A DNA stretch of 64,000 bases from Zasmidium citrigriseum (GCA_002786025.1 NHNW01000010.1:620001-684000), one strand, 5' to 3'. Positions 21,439-33,247 are shown, counted from the first letter of the stretch. Notes: generated from the sequence alone by a model not told the origin. Translations and numbers: made by a program.

Positions 21439-24400
21439 ATGTCCCATTCCACGTCGCATGCTGGACGCGAGTCATCTTCGCGTCGCCCCAGCAGGTCCGC
21501 CTACGACACCCAGCGCTTCGAGCGGCGCGAGAAGGCCAAGAGCAGCCAGAGCTACGCGCAGTACCAGCAGGCCCACGGTGTGCGAAGAGGCAGCCTCAAG
21601 CCGGCCAACAGCGAACTGGGCACAGCAGGAGGAGCGGCAGCACACGAGCTGGGCAGCGGCGGCGGTGGTGTCAGTGATGCGGGCGCTGCTCGTGCAGGAG
21701 CAACCGAGCGGCCTCGCCTCAAGACTCGCACCAACTCAGCACCCCTAGTCGCGACTAACCGGGGTCGTTTGACGGGGGACCAGCACCACCACCGCCGCAA
21801 CGACGACTCGCTCCGTCCGCGCCACCCTCCTCCGCCGCCTGCTTCGCCCCCCATCGACGTCGACGGCCAGGATGAGGACGAGACGCTCGGCGTCGTAGGC
21901 GCGATACGCACCTTCCAGCCCTTCCAGACCCCGGAGGTGAGTCCTCTCCACCCACGCCCACGCCCAGTCACATGTCTGTGTGTGAGGCGCGTACACACTG
22001 CATTGTGCAGACGGGGATCGATGCTAATTAAGCTCCTTCGCCTCGACACAGCTGTCGGAGCCCTTGCCAGAAATCAACATCGCGGTCATCGGCGCCGAGG
22101 GCGTTGGGAAGTCCACTTTCCTCCAGAACGCTCTTGAACTGCCCTCTCTGCCGCCCTCGCAAGCGGCCGAGCGCAAGATCCCCCTCGACGGCAGCCTCTA
22201 CCTCGTCCGCCTCCTCGAGCTCCCCATTGAAGACGTGTACATTGACGATGATGAGACGATCAATTGGCCCGACACCATTGAGGATAAGATGATGCCGAGG
22301 GTTGATGGGGCTTTGGCACTGTACGACGTCAAGGACAAGGCAAGCGTGGATGAGCTTCCTGAAATGCTGAGTGAGTCTACAACAACATCTTACATTCCGA
22401 TATCCTCAAGCTTTCTGCAAGCTTTCTACGAATCCGTTCGCGCGGTAGCCAAGCTAACGTATACAGCTGCGATCACCAAAGCTTCCTTACCAACGGTACT
22501 CGTTTCCTGCAAGTGTGACACCCCACCATCAGAACGCGAATTAGATCCAACAGAGGTTGAGAAGAGAGCAAAAGAGGCTATATCGAGCATTGGAACGCTG
22601 CAAGTCGCAGAAGTTCGACCCGAGAGCCACAAGCGTGGCATTTATATGATCTTGAACACCATCATCAACACCCAACCTGACGAACATTCACGAAGCTCAT
22701 CTGCAAACCGGAGGAGGGCACAATCGACTGCTGTTCGTCCTGTCTCGCCGCGGAACACTGGACATCTGGGACATTCTCGTGCGAGTTCTGAGTACACGGG
22801 CAGACTTCAAAAAGATCAATCGCATTACAGACACGACTCCACCATAGCTGGGCACGCCTCCAACGATCGCCTGCGGGTCCCGCAGGACGATCACATGCAT
22901 GATTCCTTCTTGCTGGAGGAATCTGCAAGTGAAGGGGCCTCGCGGGCGTCGTCTCGCTCGTCGGTCAGTGGTCAGGAGCAGGCACTGGCAGGCGCAACGC
23001 CTTCATCAGGCAGTTTCTCTGAACATGGGGCTACCTTCGATGAGCTGGTCGACCGATTGCTAGCATTGTCCACGTCGAAAGCGGACTTCAAGTTTTCGGC
23101 AATCTTTCTGGCCCTTTACCGGAAGTTTGCAGCTCCTGGTCGTCTGCTCGAAGCCATTGTCGAAAGATTCGACGCGCTGGAACGCAATGGCATTCCACAG
23201 ATTGTCAAGACTCAGACGCAGCTTCGATACGTCAGCACATTGGAGCAATGGGTTGGCTGGTACCCTGGAGACTTCGCATATCCAAAGACCAAGAGGCGCC
23301 TGCGAACGTTCGTCTCGAAGCTTGCTGAAATCCGAATCTTTGCACAGGCTGCACGAGAAATCAGCGTCGATATCGAAAGTGTACGAGAAGACGACGACAC
23401 GGATTGGGCGTTTTGCGATAAGGAGAGGGAGATCTCGGGAGACGATGCGCGGAATTCGATGTCTTCGACTGCCAGCACCTTGATCGATGATCCCACATTC
23501 TCTATGGAACATGAACTGAGCGGCAGTACTATCAACGACGAGGGATCTACAGATCACCTGCCGAAGTTTGCGAACCAGATGATGGCCCATGTTGAGCAAG
23601 CTCAAAGACAAGCACAACAACTCGAAGCAGTACCGCGAAATCCAGTTACGAAAGTGCAGTGGCGAGCTCTGATGGAGCAGCCTGACGATTTAATTGCACG
23701 AGAGCTTACGCGGATGGATTGGATCATGTTCTCATCTATCCGACCTCGAGATCTGGTTCGGCACATCTCACTTCCAAAAGACAAGAAGGCTGCCTGCAGG
23801 AATCTTGTCCACGTCAATCGAATGACGGATCATTTCAACCAGCTGGCCTGCTGGGTTGCGAACTACGTTCTCCTTCGAGATAAGCCGAAGCATCGCGCAA
23901 TGATGCTAGAGAAGTTCATGCGGATTGCTCGAAAGCTACGAGAGCTGAACAACTACAACGCCCTCGGAGCCATCATCGCCGGCGTCAAGTCCACTTCGGT
24001 GCATCGACTGGGCGCAACACGAGAACTTTTACCGCAAGCGGTGGGCAGAGACTGGATGAAGCTGGAGATTCTCATGTCCCCATCTCGTTCGTACTTTGCC
24101 TACCGCCTGGCGTGGGAGAACAGCTCGAGTGAACGGATACCATACCTACCCCTCCATCGTCGAGATCTGGCTGCGGCGGAAGAAGGTAACAAGACCTTCC
24201 TCGGCGATGAGACTGAGTGCAAGATCAACTGGAAGAAGTTTGAGATCATGGGCGATGTCATTGTCGGCTTGCAGAGAGCACAAGGCATGCCGTATAAGTT
24301 CCCAAGCGGACCGAAGAGCAATGAGCTGGTCCGAGAGCTGATCCTTGACGTCAAGCTCGTCAAAGATGAGGAGGTGAGTGTTGTCCTCATTGACCAATTT

Positions 24401-24515
24401 GAACGGAGCTGACATTGACATCCAGGATCTATATGAACGCAGCTTGCAGTGCGAGCTCGCCGCCGGGACCTCAGGAGGTCCATCGGCCAAATTCAGACAA
24501 TTCTTCAACCGATAG
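21439..24515 (+). CDS. Ras guanine nucleotide exchange factor with N-terminal GTPase-like domain
   Basis: Predicted exons 21439-21936, 22052-22370, 22467-24373 and 24426-24515, ~937 aa. The 96 bp intron 22371-22466 keeps the frame open if retained, but it has GTGAGT, a GCTAACG branch site and CAG, so I treat it as real. Residues 1-165 are basic and disordered. About 167-300 is a Ras-like nucleotide-binding fold with a P-loop GAEGVGKS (~180-187), a VDGALALYDVKD strand and VSCKCD in the place of NKxD; no DxxG motif is visible. RasGEF_N is ~462-580 (FDELVDRLLALSTSKADFKF). The catalytic RasGEF is ~675-910 (MDWIMFSSIRPRDLV, LRELNNYNALGAIIAGV). It should activate Ras-type GTPases at the plasma membrane. 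Confidence 0.88.
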
Positions 24516-25035
24516 TGCATCGCGAGAAGAGGAAGAAAGACAGCATTTTGCGAGATGTGAAGCGATTTTGCGTTTCGACATTTGTCGATAGATTTTTGAC
24601 ATGAAGCGACGAAGACAAGATGATGGACATCTATGAGATGATTTGATAACATTCTGGACAGAACCCTTTTTGGAGAGAAGAGATGATTGCAGGCTGTGTT
24701 GACATGGCAGAGACAGAGAACTTACTTTAGGATATGGGAGGGGGATGGAAAAAGTTAGGCTAGGGGTGGGAGGATAGATCATGTAGGGCCTCGCGGCTCA
24801 AATGAGAGATGTTGTTTGTGAACAGCCACCTTTGACCTGGCAAGAATATATCCATGACATGCACCTTCCGGTTCTGACATGTGATGGCTTGGGGAAGGAG
24901 CCAATGGTAGCACTCTCTGGCTTTGAGATTAGGCTAATGTCACGCGTAGGTCTGGGCGCTCTGCTCACATAAATGGGGCACGACCGTGGCACTCAAATGA
25001 TGTGTACCTGTTCTTTTCGATCGATTTATTTCGAG
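24516..25035. other. Intergenic region, no gene seen
   Basis: 3' flank of the RasGEF gene and promoter of the GH43 gene. No feature can be named. Confidence 0.5.
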
Positions 25036-26229
25036 ATGGCAGACGCGAAACCCCTCATCCCAAACGACTTCTTCGCCGACCCCAGCGGCAGGGTCTTCAA
25101 CGATCGTCTCTACATCTACCCTTCCCATGATCGAAAGAATGAGATTCCAGACGATGACAATGGCTCGCAATACGACATGGCCGATTACCATGTCCTGTCC
25201 ATGGACTCCATTGGTGGCGAGGTAACCGTTCACGGCAAGGCTTTTGGGATTGAGGATGTGCCTTGGGCGGAGAAGCAACTCTGGGCTCCAGACTGCGGGT
25301 ATAAAAATGGAAAGTATTATTTTTACTTTCCTGCGAGGGATAAGGAGGGGGTGTTTAGGATTGGGGTTGCGGTTGGGGAGGGACCTGAGGGGCCTTTCAA
25401 GCCAGAGGAGAGGTGGATTGAGGGGAGTTTTAGTATTGATCCGGCGGTTTTTGTTGAGGAGGGGGATGGGGATGCGTATTTGTATTTCGGGGGTATTTGG
25501 GGTGGGCAGTTGCAGGTAAGTCATCGTATGAGATCCTGTGGCACATACGTTTAGCTAAAGAGATTCACAGTGCTGGCGAACCGGAAAATTCGACGCGAAC
25601 GCCTACTCGACGATGGAGGCTTCTGGAGACGAACCTGCCCTTATGCCGAAGGTTGCTAAGTTGAGTGAGGATATGAAGTCTTTTGATGGAGCGGTTCATG
25701 ATCTTGTTGTCAATGATATGGATGGGAAGCCGATTCATTCGAGTAAACATGATCGGAGGTTCTTTGAGGCTGCTTGGTATGATATTCGCTAGGCCACTGG
25801 AAAGGTGACTTCACTGCTGACTTTGGTGTGTAGGATGCATAAAAGGGGCTCGAAGTACTACTTCAGCTATTCTACTGGTTCGACCACTTGCATCGCAGAA
25901 CGAGGCTGTGCTAACAGCAGACTTTAGGCGATACGCATTACATTGTGTATGCGATGGGAGATTCTCCCACGGGACCGGTAGGTGTACTCAATGATTTCTT
26001 TAGTTCATGGGCTAATGATGCTGTTCAACAGTTCACTTATGCTGGCCGCATACTCGAGCCCGTGCAAGGCTGGACGACTCATCACTCGATCGTCGAGTTC
26101 AAGGGCAAATGGTATCTCTGCTACCACGACACGTCGATATCTGGAAAGAACCATCTTCGATCTGCGAAGATCAGAGAGCTGGTATACGATGATGGGGGCC
26201 ATATCAAGCTGGCTGAGCCACAATCATAG
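25036..26229 (+). CDS. Glycoside hydrolase family 43 (arabinosidase/xylosidase type)
   Basis: Five exons: 25036-25515, 25571-25776, 25834-25877, 25928-25977 and 26032-26229, ~325 aa. All introns are 50-57 bp with clear GT/AG ends. The last (54 bp, GCTAATG branch site) does not break the frame but interrupts the conserved block GDSPTGP/FTYAGRIL. The five-bladed beta-propeller family is shown by NDFFADPS (~9-16, general base Asp), FSIDPAVF (pKa-modulating Asp) and FFEAAWMHKRG (general acid Glu, split by intron 2). No signal peptide follows the chosen Met, so the enzyme may be intracellular, acting on imported oligosaccharides. An in-frame upstream Met at 24973 would add 21 residues and no clear secretion signal. 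Likely alpha-L-arabinofuranosidase or beta-xylosidase. It converges on the SDR gene with 16 bp between the stops. Confidence 0.85.
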
Positions 26230-26245
26230 AATCGAAAGCTCTCTA

Positions 26246-27111
26246 TCAACAAGCCCACCCTCCGTCAACCGCATACGTCGCCCCCGACACAAACGTCGAC
26301 TCATCACTCAGCAACCAGACAATAAGATTCCCAACTTCCTCAGGAGAACCGACACGGTTGATAGGAGTCTCGTGGTAACTCTGATCCACACCTTCCAAGG
26401 CGTTTCGCTTGTCCATGAGAGGCGTCTGTATCGATCCAGGGGTCACGGCATTGACACGAACGTTTCGCTCTCCAACTTCCTTTGCAGCACTCCGGACTAG
26501 GCCTAGGATGCCGTGCTTGCTTGCGGCGTAGGCGGCGTGTTTGGCGAAGCCGAGACTTCCTTGGACCTGGCAACACCATCAGGTCCCTTCAAGATGGATA
26601 TCTTTAGTCTGACTTACCGAACTCACGCAAACCATACTCCCCGGCCCAGGCATATTTCGCAACTGTGCTCGCATGCAATACATCATCCCTAATCAGCCCA
26701 TCAATCACTGAAGCTCAAAGCCCAGCCAACGCCATTGCACTCACCAGTCAAATTCACCCGCATAATCAACTCCCACTGCTCATCCTCCTGCTCCTCCAAC
26801 ATCCTCGTCCCATGATGCTTCCCAATCACACCCGCACAATTCGCCGCTCCATCCAATTTCCCCCATTTCTTGACCACACTTTCAATCCAAGCGTCCACAG
26901 CTTTGCGATCCGAAACGTCCAACTTCGTCAACATAACTCGATCTTCGGGTTGGAGAGTCTTTCGTGCGGATTCCAGGGCTGCATCGTCAATGTCTCCTAC
27001 GGCGATTTTTGCGCCGCGTGAGAGGAGGGTGCGAGAGGTTGCGAGGCCGATGCCGCTGGCGCCGCCGGTGAGGGCAATGACTTTTGAGGCGAAGTCGTTT
27101 TCGCGGCCCAT
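26246..27111 (-). CDS. Short-chain dehydrogenase/reductase (SDR)
   Basis: Exons 27111-26745, 26688-26618 and 26566-26246, ~252 aa, with introns of 56 and 51 bp. This is a classical SDR: the cofactor loop TGGASGIG near residue 15, VGDIDD after beta-2 (acidic end suggests NAD), LDVSD, NCAG, catalytic Ser in MVCVSS at the exon 2/3 border, and YAASKHG carrying Tyr and Lys. The C-terminal YAVDGGW is typical of the family. It is a soluble oxidoreductase and the substrate cannot be read from sequence. An upstream in-frame Met at 27210 would add 33 polar residues that do not look like an SDR start. With the GH43 neighbour it might serve sugar catabolism, but that is only a guess from position. Confidence 0.88.
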
Positions 27112-27635
27112 TTTTGCAAGGTCTTGATAAGTGTGCTGGTTTTGTTCAGGGGAATTGGAACGTTCGATCGATTGACTCCTCTCGGTGTTGATTAATCCGG
27201 TAGCTACCACGAGGTGAGGTGAGGTGGAGCCGTGGAGAGAGGAGCCCGGGTAAATGGTACTCGGCTGAAGTGAAAGGTGGTTGTGGTACTGCTCACGAGT
27301 TCCTGAGACAGTAGAAATGTGGTAATGTCTTCCGGAGCTTTGAAAGGTACCGTTCGGACGAGAAAGATGTCGGTGTTTTGAAAAGAGCCATCTTGATTTA
27401 TGTACTCATTCACCTAGGTCGAAACCTGTCGTCTCGACGACGTAGAATTTGTGCTTGCATCCTCGCACATGCTCAGGTTCGAGCATTAGTAGATCTATAC
27501 GAATCAATCAATCAATTCCATATCCTTTCCCAAACGCCAGTCCATTCCTTCTCTAACTCCTTCGTCGATCCATGAAATTGCGTGCGTTGCTGCTACGCGG
27601 ATATGATGGTAGTCCAAGAACTTCTTCGTACCCTT
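27112..27635. other. Intergenic region, no gene seen
   Basis: Holds the SDR promoter and the 3' flank of the minus-strand disordered-protein gene. No recognisable feature. Confidence 0.5.
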
Positions 27636-28781
27636 CTACCGGACACCAAACTCGAGAGCAGCAAGAGCCTGTGCGTTCGAATACCTATTACCGGCCTTTT
27701 GCTCCTCCGTCTGAGCTACCTCTGGCTGCTGGGTGCGATTTTCATACTTCGCTCGATCGTTCATGAGCTTGGCCCACTCGATCCGCTGCTCCTCAGTCAG
27801 GCACACGAGCTCGGCGTCATCTTCCAAAGCGAACGAACGTCGGAAGCTCTTGCGTTGCTCCTCCGAGGCAACATTCGTAGACTTCAAGAAGCCCTTGGCG
27901 GCGGCTCGGGGAGTATATGATTTCCTTGAGGCGGTGCTGACCACACTGACAGGACGAGGCTGCTTGATGCCGTCTCCGCGGGTGGTTCTCCTCTCGCGTG
28001 GTGGGTAATCGACGGAAGCATTGCTGTTGGAGTCCGGAGTGCCGTCACGGACCAAGGCAGGGACTGGAGGCACGTCTGAGTCCGAATCGTCGGGATTGGA
28101 ACTCGCCCAGAACGAGCTTCGTCGTTTGGACTTTGGTCTGATCGTGCTAGCCGTGCTTCCTCTCCTCTCAATGGTCTTGACCGAGTTTCGTCGGCGTCGT
28201 TGGTCGGCCGGTAGGGTAGATGTGGCTGCTTGAGTCGGTTGTTGGACGGTGACAGGCATGGGAGGAAGTGCTTCAACAGTGACCTGTGGCTCTTGTGACT
28301 TGAACCAGGACTTGGTTCGGTGAAGGCTTCGTGCGATCGAGTGGCGTCTTGTATTGTTTTCGCCTACTTCGACTGTGTTCGTAGTGATGGCAGTTCCAGG
28401 TCTGAAGTCCTGATCTGCCGAAGACCCTTTCTGCTGGACCATCCTTGGGACTGCTGGCACATCTTCTTCAGGATCAGGTCGGCCTCCAAACCAGCTGCGA
28501 CGATTGCTCTTCTTCTGAGTAGGTTGTGACGCAGCCGGTGTTCGACTCTTTCTTCGTTCACTCCTTTCGCTCCTCTCACTCCTCTCGGTGCGGCTTCCAT
28601 TGGGGCCATAGTATGTATTCTTTGGGGCCGCGGGCAACGCGGTCATGTCCTGGCCTCGTCCATATTTGTAGTCAGCCCATCCAGTGCGAGCAGCTGCGTT
28701 CTGACGCTTTGGGCTGGAGGTTGTGTTGTCTTTAGGTTTCGTGTCACCGCGGAAGAACGCAAAGAAAGATGCGAGACCCAT
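27636..28781 (-). CDS. Basic disordered protein of unknown function
   Basis: Single-exon ORF of ~381 aa from MGLASFFAFF. Nine more codons upstream from 28808 are also open, but MGLASFF with its short hydrophobic start looks like the natural N-terminus. The sequence is rich in Arg, Ser, Pro and Gln. It includes repeated RSER units (~residues 60-75), RRSWFGG and RRSSFWASSNPDDSDSD-like basic-aromatic-acidic blocks, and several VPPVP/VPAVP short repeats. Near the C-terminus a more ordered helix (LTEEQRIEWAKLMNDRAK) is present. No catalytic domain is visible. Basic Ser/Arg blocks next to acidic residues suggest phosphorylation targets. I do not recognise the family. Confidence 0.65.
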   Translation of the reverse strand: MGLASFFAFFRGDTKPKDNTTSSPKRQNAAARTGWADYKYGRGQDMTALPAAPKNTYYGPNGSRTERSERSERSERRKSRTPAASQPTQKKSNRRSWFGGRPDPEEDVPAVPRMVQQKGSSADQDFRPGTAITTNTVEVGENNTRRHSIARSLHRTKSWFKSQEPQVTVEALPPMPVTVQQPTQAATSTLPADQRRRRNSVKTIERRGSTASTIRPKSKRRSSFWASSNPDDSDSDVPPVPALVRDGTPDSNSNASVDYPPRERRTTRGDGIKQPRPVSVVSTASRKSYTPRAAAKGFLKSTNVASEEQRKSFRRSFALEDDAELVCLTEEQRIEWAKLMNDRAKYENRTQQPEVAQTEEQKAGNRYSNAQALAALEFGVR

Positions 28782-31127
28782 ATTTTCCTCGTGCCGCTCT
28801 CTTGTCAAGGGTAGACTGCCAAAGAGACAGAACTGTATCCACTCTCCGAGTCGTACGAAAGATGCTGGAGATCGTGGCTTGAGGTTAAGGGGTTATGATC
28901 GAAACACAAGGAAACAGATGTCGGCGATGCTGGTTTGGAGGACGAAGCAGGACGACAGCAGGAGACGGCAGTCAAAAGATGATTTTCCCAGCGCGTTTCT
29001 TTATCGAGGTCGGTTCAACGGGCGCTGAAGCGGTCACGGTTGGCGCCATCGAGAGCTTCCAACGACTGAAGAGCAAGATAGACGTGAACCTTCTTTGCGT
29101 GTCCTGATCCGTGCATTACGGGTCGAGTCTCCGAAAAGTCAAGAGTCGACTGCGACCATGCTGCTTACAGGTTGTGCACGGTGGAGCAGCATCTGAGTCG
29201 CGATGCCACCGCCAGCTGAAGGTTTGCAATCCGCATAGCGCGGTGGTGTGACGCCGGCGAGAGCGCACATATTCGTGTACGGGATCGGTTTGGCCGCGAG
29301 GTCGAAGGAGCTGATCAGCGAGATGGTGCCAAACCTTGCGGCCTCCACACGGACTAGATTGCATGAGGCTATCGTGAAGCTAAAGTCTAATTTCAATCTT
29401 TGGGTCAGAGATTCGCCGGCAACGGGCTCACGACACCATCCAGTTACTTACCGTTTGCTACGGTATTCGGTACCCAATCGTCTAGACCATGATCTGTTCG
29501 ACCCTGATCAGTATCCTGCAATGTATTTCTCTGTCCAATACGCAGCGGTGTATAGGTAGTCATAGCCAACGTGGCAAGTACCAGTACCTGTCGAGATCCA
29601 ACTTGCTGGGTGCAGTACCAAGACAGTCGAGAAGGCATCGCTGAGCTCCCTTTTCAGGCTCTGTAGCAGCCACCGGCATGGCACCAAGCACCGATCGAGC
29701 TGGAGTGGACTGCCGCTTCGAGAAGCTCGACACCGAATCCAGCCATCCAGCCACGCCCTCAGATGTGTACCCGGAAAGGCGTATGCCGTAAACTTTGGCC
29801 TCGGAGCTGGCCTGGGGCGGGGGTATGCTTCAGCGTGTGGTGCACTACGGCGTAGTACAACTTTGCCAGCGTTGAGCTTCATCCAGCTTCATGCAGCCAT
29901 TCGAACGAGGCGCCGAGAACTTGAACATCCTCAGCATCTCAGAAGAAGACAAAGCACGACAAAGAGCACATCGTACGCTCTGACATTCGTGCTTGCAGTC
30001 GAGAGTCTTAATCGCCAAAACCTGCCTGCCATGCCATGCCGAATTCTCCGCACGTGGATCTAGATCACACCTGCCAATCCTCCTCAGCCCGCCACTGTTC
30101 TCGTGTCTGAGATGAAGCAAATGTACACAAACATCTTGTACCGCCGCCTGGACTGTTGAGAGGTGCTTCGAGACTCGAGGAGCTGCTACATTTCTCGGCA
30201 ATGTCTCACCTTCAGCGTGAGCGGCTTTCTGCATGCTTCCCAACGCCCACTGTTGTCGCACACAGGCGGCGCCACACATATGCAGGAGTGCATGAAGGTG
30301 CGTATAAGGCGCCGGATCACTGGCTCGACGTCCCGCCTCGACGGCGAGAACCTGCAAGACTTGGTGGCAGAGCTCTTGGATCAAGCATCGATTTGCGTCG
30401 ACTGATGAGAGATAAAAAGCATGTCAAGACATATCTATGCAAAAGAGACGGGCCTTGCATTCCCTTTGGTAGTCCATCGTACCTCATAGCAATAGTGGCC
30501 AATCCACTTCTTTGGGCCGCAAGGAAGACTGTCTCTGACAAGTGCTGCACGAAGATACCATGGCGGAACAGCACATCAAAGTATGCTTCCCGGTTTCGCG
30601 GGATCCGTTTCCATGTCCGTTGATGATCAACGTTGATATTCCACGTGCTGCTAATATGCAAGTCTGGGGCGTCTGGAACAAATGGTGAGCTCTCCACTCC
30701 ACCTGTTGCCCATTGACGTACAAGACATTACGTTTTGACGACTTCTTGTGCGTGGCCCATCATCTTTCGTAGGAGAGCAGCAGACGGATTCTGCATAAGA
30801 AAGCCGTTATAGGTGTGGCTAGACCTGACTGATTCGCATGCGCTTCCCTGGGCATGCAGCTCGCTGACAGGCAATGTCGATCTCATGGAGTCGGATACTA
30901 GTTCCTGGTACCGTGGCCTGGCATTTCTCCTGTTGCTGGACCCAGGCGCTGCTCGAGCTTTGAGGATCGTGTTTTCAAGGATCATTTTCGAGGGGCCGCA
31001 AAGTAAAGGTGCCGATTCGGTTGGCCGGTTCTTGACCACGTTCCGTAGAGTATGCGCGCGGTTGTAGAGCAATGGGAGAATCCTTTCGCGACCAAGATAT
31101 CACTCAATGTAGTCATCCATGCACGGC
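28782..31127. other. Gene-poor 2.3 kb interval, nothing recognised
   Basis: Normal base use, no RIP signature. Several overlapping open frames of 60-180 codons occur on both strands, with no motif, no plausible splice chain and Cys/His/Arg-rich composition typical of chance frames. No tRNA or repeat was seen. It could hide a non-coding RNA or decayed gene. Confidence 0.4.
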
Positions 31128-31504
31128 TCATGATTTCAGCAGCTTGTTCCTCTTCTCCCGCCGCTTCAGCCTCTCCACACGCTTCCTGTGCATCTTCTCG
31201 GCCATCTTCTCATACCGCTCCTTCTCTTCCTTGGCTGCGCGCTTGTCCTTGATGCCCTGGATGCGTCTCTGCAGGGTCGCATTAGAACAAATACTCATCC
31301 CATCACGCCACCGCAACTCACCTGCCGCTCGTCTTCCTTCTCAGCCTTCATCTCATTCTCGATCTTCTTGACCTCAGCGGCCTGAGCCTCTTTTGCAACG
31401 CGCTTGGCGTAAGACGTCTGGCCACCAGCAGGACGGAAAGCCTTTCGAGGCTCATGCCAGTTCTTGCCATTCTTGCGCAGGCCCGCGCTCTGCTGAACAG
31501 CCAT
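31128..31504 (-). CDS. CGR1: rRNA-processing protein Cgr1
   Basis: Exons 31504-31322 and 31268-31128, 107 aa, with one 53 bp intron. Cgr1 is a small nucleolar protein needed for pre-rRNA processing and 60S ribosome assembly. The family hallmarks are intact: [18 protein letters not shown] at the N-terminus, GQTSYAKR, then a long basic helix with [39 protein letters not shown] and a short C-terminus NKLLKS. Length fits the family (about 110-120 aa). The splice join falls inside the basic helix and gives a continuous family match, so the intron is secure. It is divergent from the ornithine carrier, 427 bp away. Confidence 0.95.
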
Positions 31505-31931
31505 CTCCTCGGCAAGAAGGCAGGGTGCCGCGCGTAATATGAGGCGTTGAGGGAAATATAGAGCAAGACGCAAGAAAAAAGACGCACATGCTCGGGATCG
31601 GAGACTCGGGTCGGCGCGCCCCACCAAAATCCCACGCCAGCCCGCCTGGTTTGGCAGGAGGGACCACCCACTTCTCTGCAAAGTGAATGACATCTCCGCC
31701 ATTGGCGCCGCGACAGCACACCAGAAGCAATGTTTGACCGCCGAAAACACTGCACTCTCGCCTACTCACTCTAGCGTCGACTCACTCGTACCATGTGAAG
31801 GCGCTGCTGCCCGACTCTTTCTTCTTTGATCATACCACCACAACATAACATGCTGCCTCGATAACACCAACTCCTACTTTTCACGTCCGGTACGTGAGAA
31901 ACCAAACTTCCCTGCCTACCGTGGCTCCACC
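31505..31931. promoter_or_regulatory. Divergent promoter region, CGR1 / ornithine carrier
   Basis: 427 bp shared upstream region of two divergent housekeeping genes. No specific factor site can be named with confidence. Confidence 0.5.
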
Positions 31932-32945
31932 ATGGAAACGAAGACTGCGACGGGCTACGTCGAGGCCCCGGCAATGACCACCACAAAGACCTCCGAGCCC
32001 GCCTCGGCGGCGGCAGAAGCAAAGAACCAAGGCGTGGAAGCGCTGAAAGACATCACATACGGGTCGATAGGCGGGATTGTCAGCAAGATGTTCGAGTACC
32101 CATTCGACACGGTCAAGGTCCGGCTCCAGTCCCAACCTGACCATCTACCACTACGATACGCCGGCCCGCTCGATTGCTTCAGGCAGAGCATACAGCAGGA
32201 TGGGTTCCGCAGTCTGTACCGCGGTGTGAGTGCGCCTCTTGTGGGAGCCGCAGCTGAGAATGCCTGCCTCTTCTGGGCATATCGTCTGGCCAAGGACGTT
32301 CTGCGAGCGACAGTACTCCCTTCAGACATTGGCGATGCTCTACCTTTGAGCGCGTTGGTGACGGCTGGTGCCATTTCGGGCGCCCTTACCTCACTGGTTC
32401 TCACGCCCATTGAGCTGGTCAAATGCCGCATGCAGGTCCCGCTCCAGTCCTCTCTCGATCCGAATTTGGGCCCACGAGCCGGCCTCGCTTCTAAAACCCT
32501 CGGCCCATTCGCAGTTATCGGTGAAATATATCGACGAGAGGGCGTTCCAGGCTTCTGGCGAGGGCAAATGGGCACATTGCTGCGTGAGACAGGTGGAGGC
32601 GCAGCATGGTTCGGCAGCTATGAGACCCTCTCGATGTACTTCAAGCGCCGACTACGGGATCCTGAGAAAGAGAGTCTCCCCATCTGGCAGCAAATGGTCT
32701 CGGGAGCAGTTGCTGGCATGAGCTACAACTTCATCTTCTTCCCGGCCGACACGATAAAGAGCAAGATTCAGACGGGCGAATTGACGAACGTCGCACCGAC
32801 ATTCATGAACGTGGGCAAAGAGTTATACAAGACACATGGACTCAAGGGCCTCTACAGAGGATGCGGGATCACTGTTGCAAGGAGCGCCCCCAGCAGTGCC
32901 CTCATCTTCACCATATATGAAGGTCTTCGAAGCCACTTCGGTTGA
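31932..32945 (+). CDS. Mitochondrial ornithine carrier (arg-13/AmcA/ORT1 type)
   Basis: Single-exon 337-aa member of the mitochondrial carrier family. Three repeats carry the signature Px[DE]xx[KR]: YPFDTVKVRLQ (~56), TPIELVKCRMQ (~155) and FPADTIKSKIQ (~270). The start of repeat 1 (GVEALKDITYGSIGGIVSKMFEYPFD) and RLQSQPDHLPLRYAGPLDCFRQSI match the Neurospora ARG-13 / yeast Ort1 group. These exchange ornithine across the inner mitochondrial membrane to link mitochondrial ornithine synthesis with cytosolic arginine synthesis. The first ~35 residues are a Thr/Ala/Glu-rich extension. The substrate assignment rests on these group-specific stretches. Downstream it converges with NAD(P)HX dehydratase, 302 bp apart. 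Confidence 0.9.
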   Translation: METKTATGYVEAPAMTTTKTSEPASAAAEAKNQGVEALKDITYGSIGGIVSKMFEYPFDTVKVRLQSQPDHLPLRYAGPLDCFRQSIQQDGFRSLYRGVSAPLVGAAAENACLFWAYRLAKDVLRATVLPSDIGDALPLSALVTAGAISGALTSLVLTPIELVKCRMQVPLQSSLDPNLGPRAGLASKTLGPFAVIGEIYRREGVPGFWRGQMGTLLRETGGGAAWFGSYETLSMYFKRRLRDPEKESLPIWQQMVSGAVAGMSYNFIFFPADTIKSKIQTGELTNVAPTFMNVGKELYKTHGLKGLYRGCGITVARSAPSSALIFTIYEGLRSHFG

Positions 32946-33247
32946 GGAACACAACACAGCGAAAGAGAATAGATGGGCATGGGGTGGTCTGCTGCATTTC
33001 GAGTCTGCACAGCGAGGCGTTTGGGAAGTTACCAGCTGGTAACGGCAAGGATGGAGAGTTCTCCTTAACGAGAGACGATGCATATGGGCGTTCTTGTTAC
33101 TGAATTGTTGCTGAAGTTCTACAGAATTGAAGTTCCATTCAAGTGGAATCTCGAATTTCCACTGCTTTTATTCCATGCTCGATGCCGCACCAACGCCTCG
33201 CTATGCTTTCACAATGTCTACTCAGACAATCCGCCGATGCTCGGTTA
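32946..33247. other. Short convergent intergenic region
   Basis: 302 bp between the stops of the carrier and NAD(P)HX dehydratase genes. It should hold both 3' UTRs, and I see no other feature. Confidence 0.5.

Noticed and set aside
22371..22466. In-frame stretch of the RasGEF gene as coding sequence
   Set aside because: It has GTGAGT, a CTAAC branch site and CAG; removing it restores a shorter, family-like join, so I treat it as a phase-preserving intron.
29845..30384. 180-codon minus-strand open frame in the 28.8-31.1 kb gap
   Set aside because: Cys/His/Arg-rich, no motif, overlapped by equally long frames on the other strand; looks like chance.
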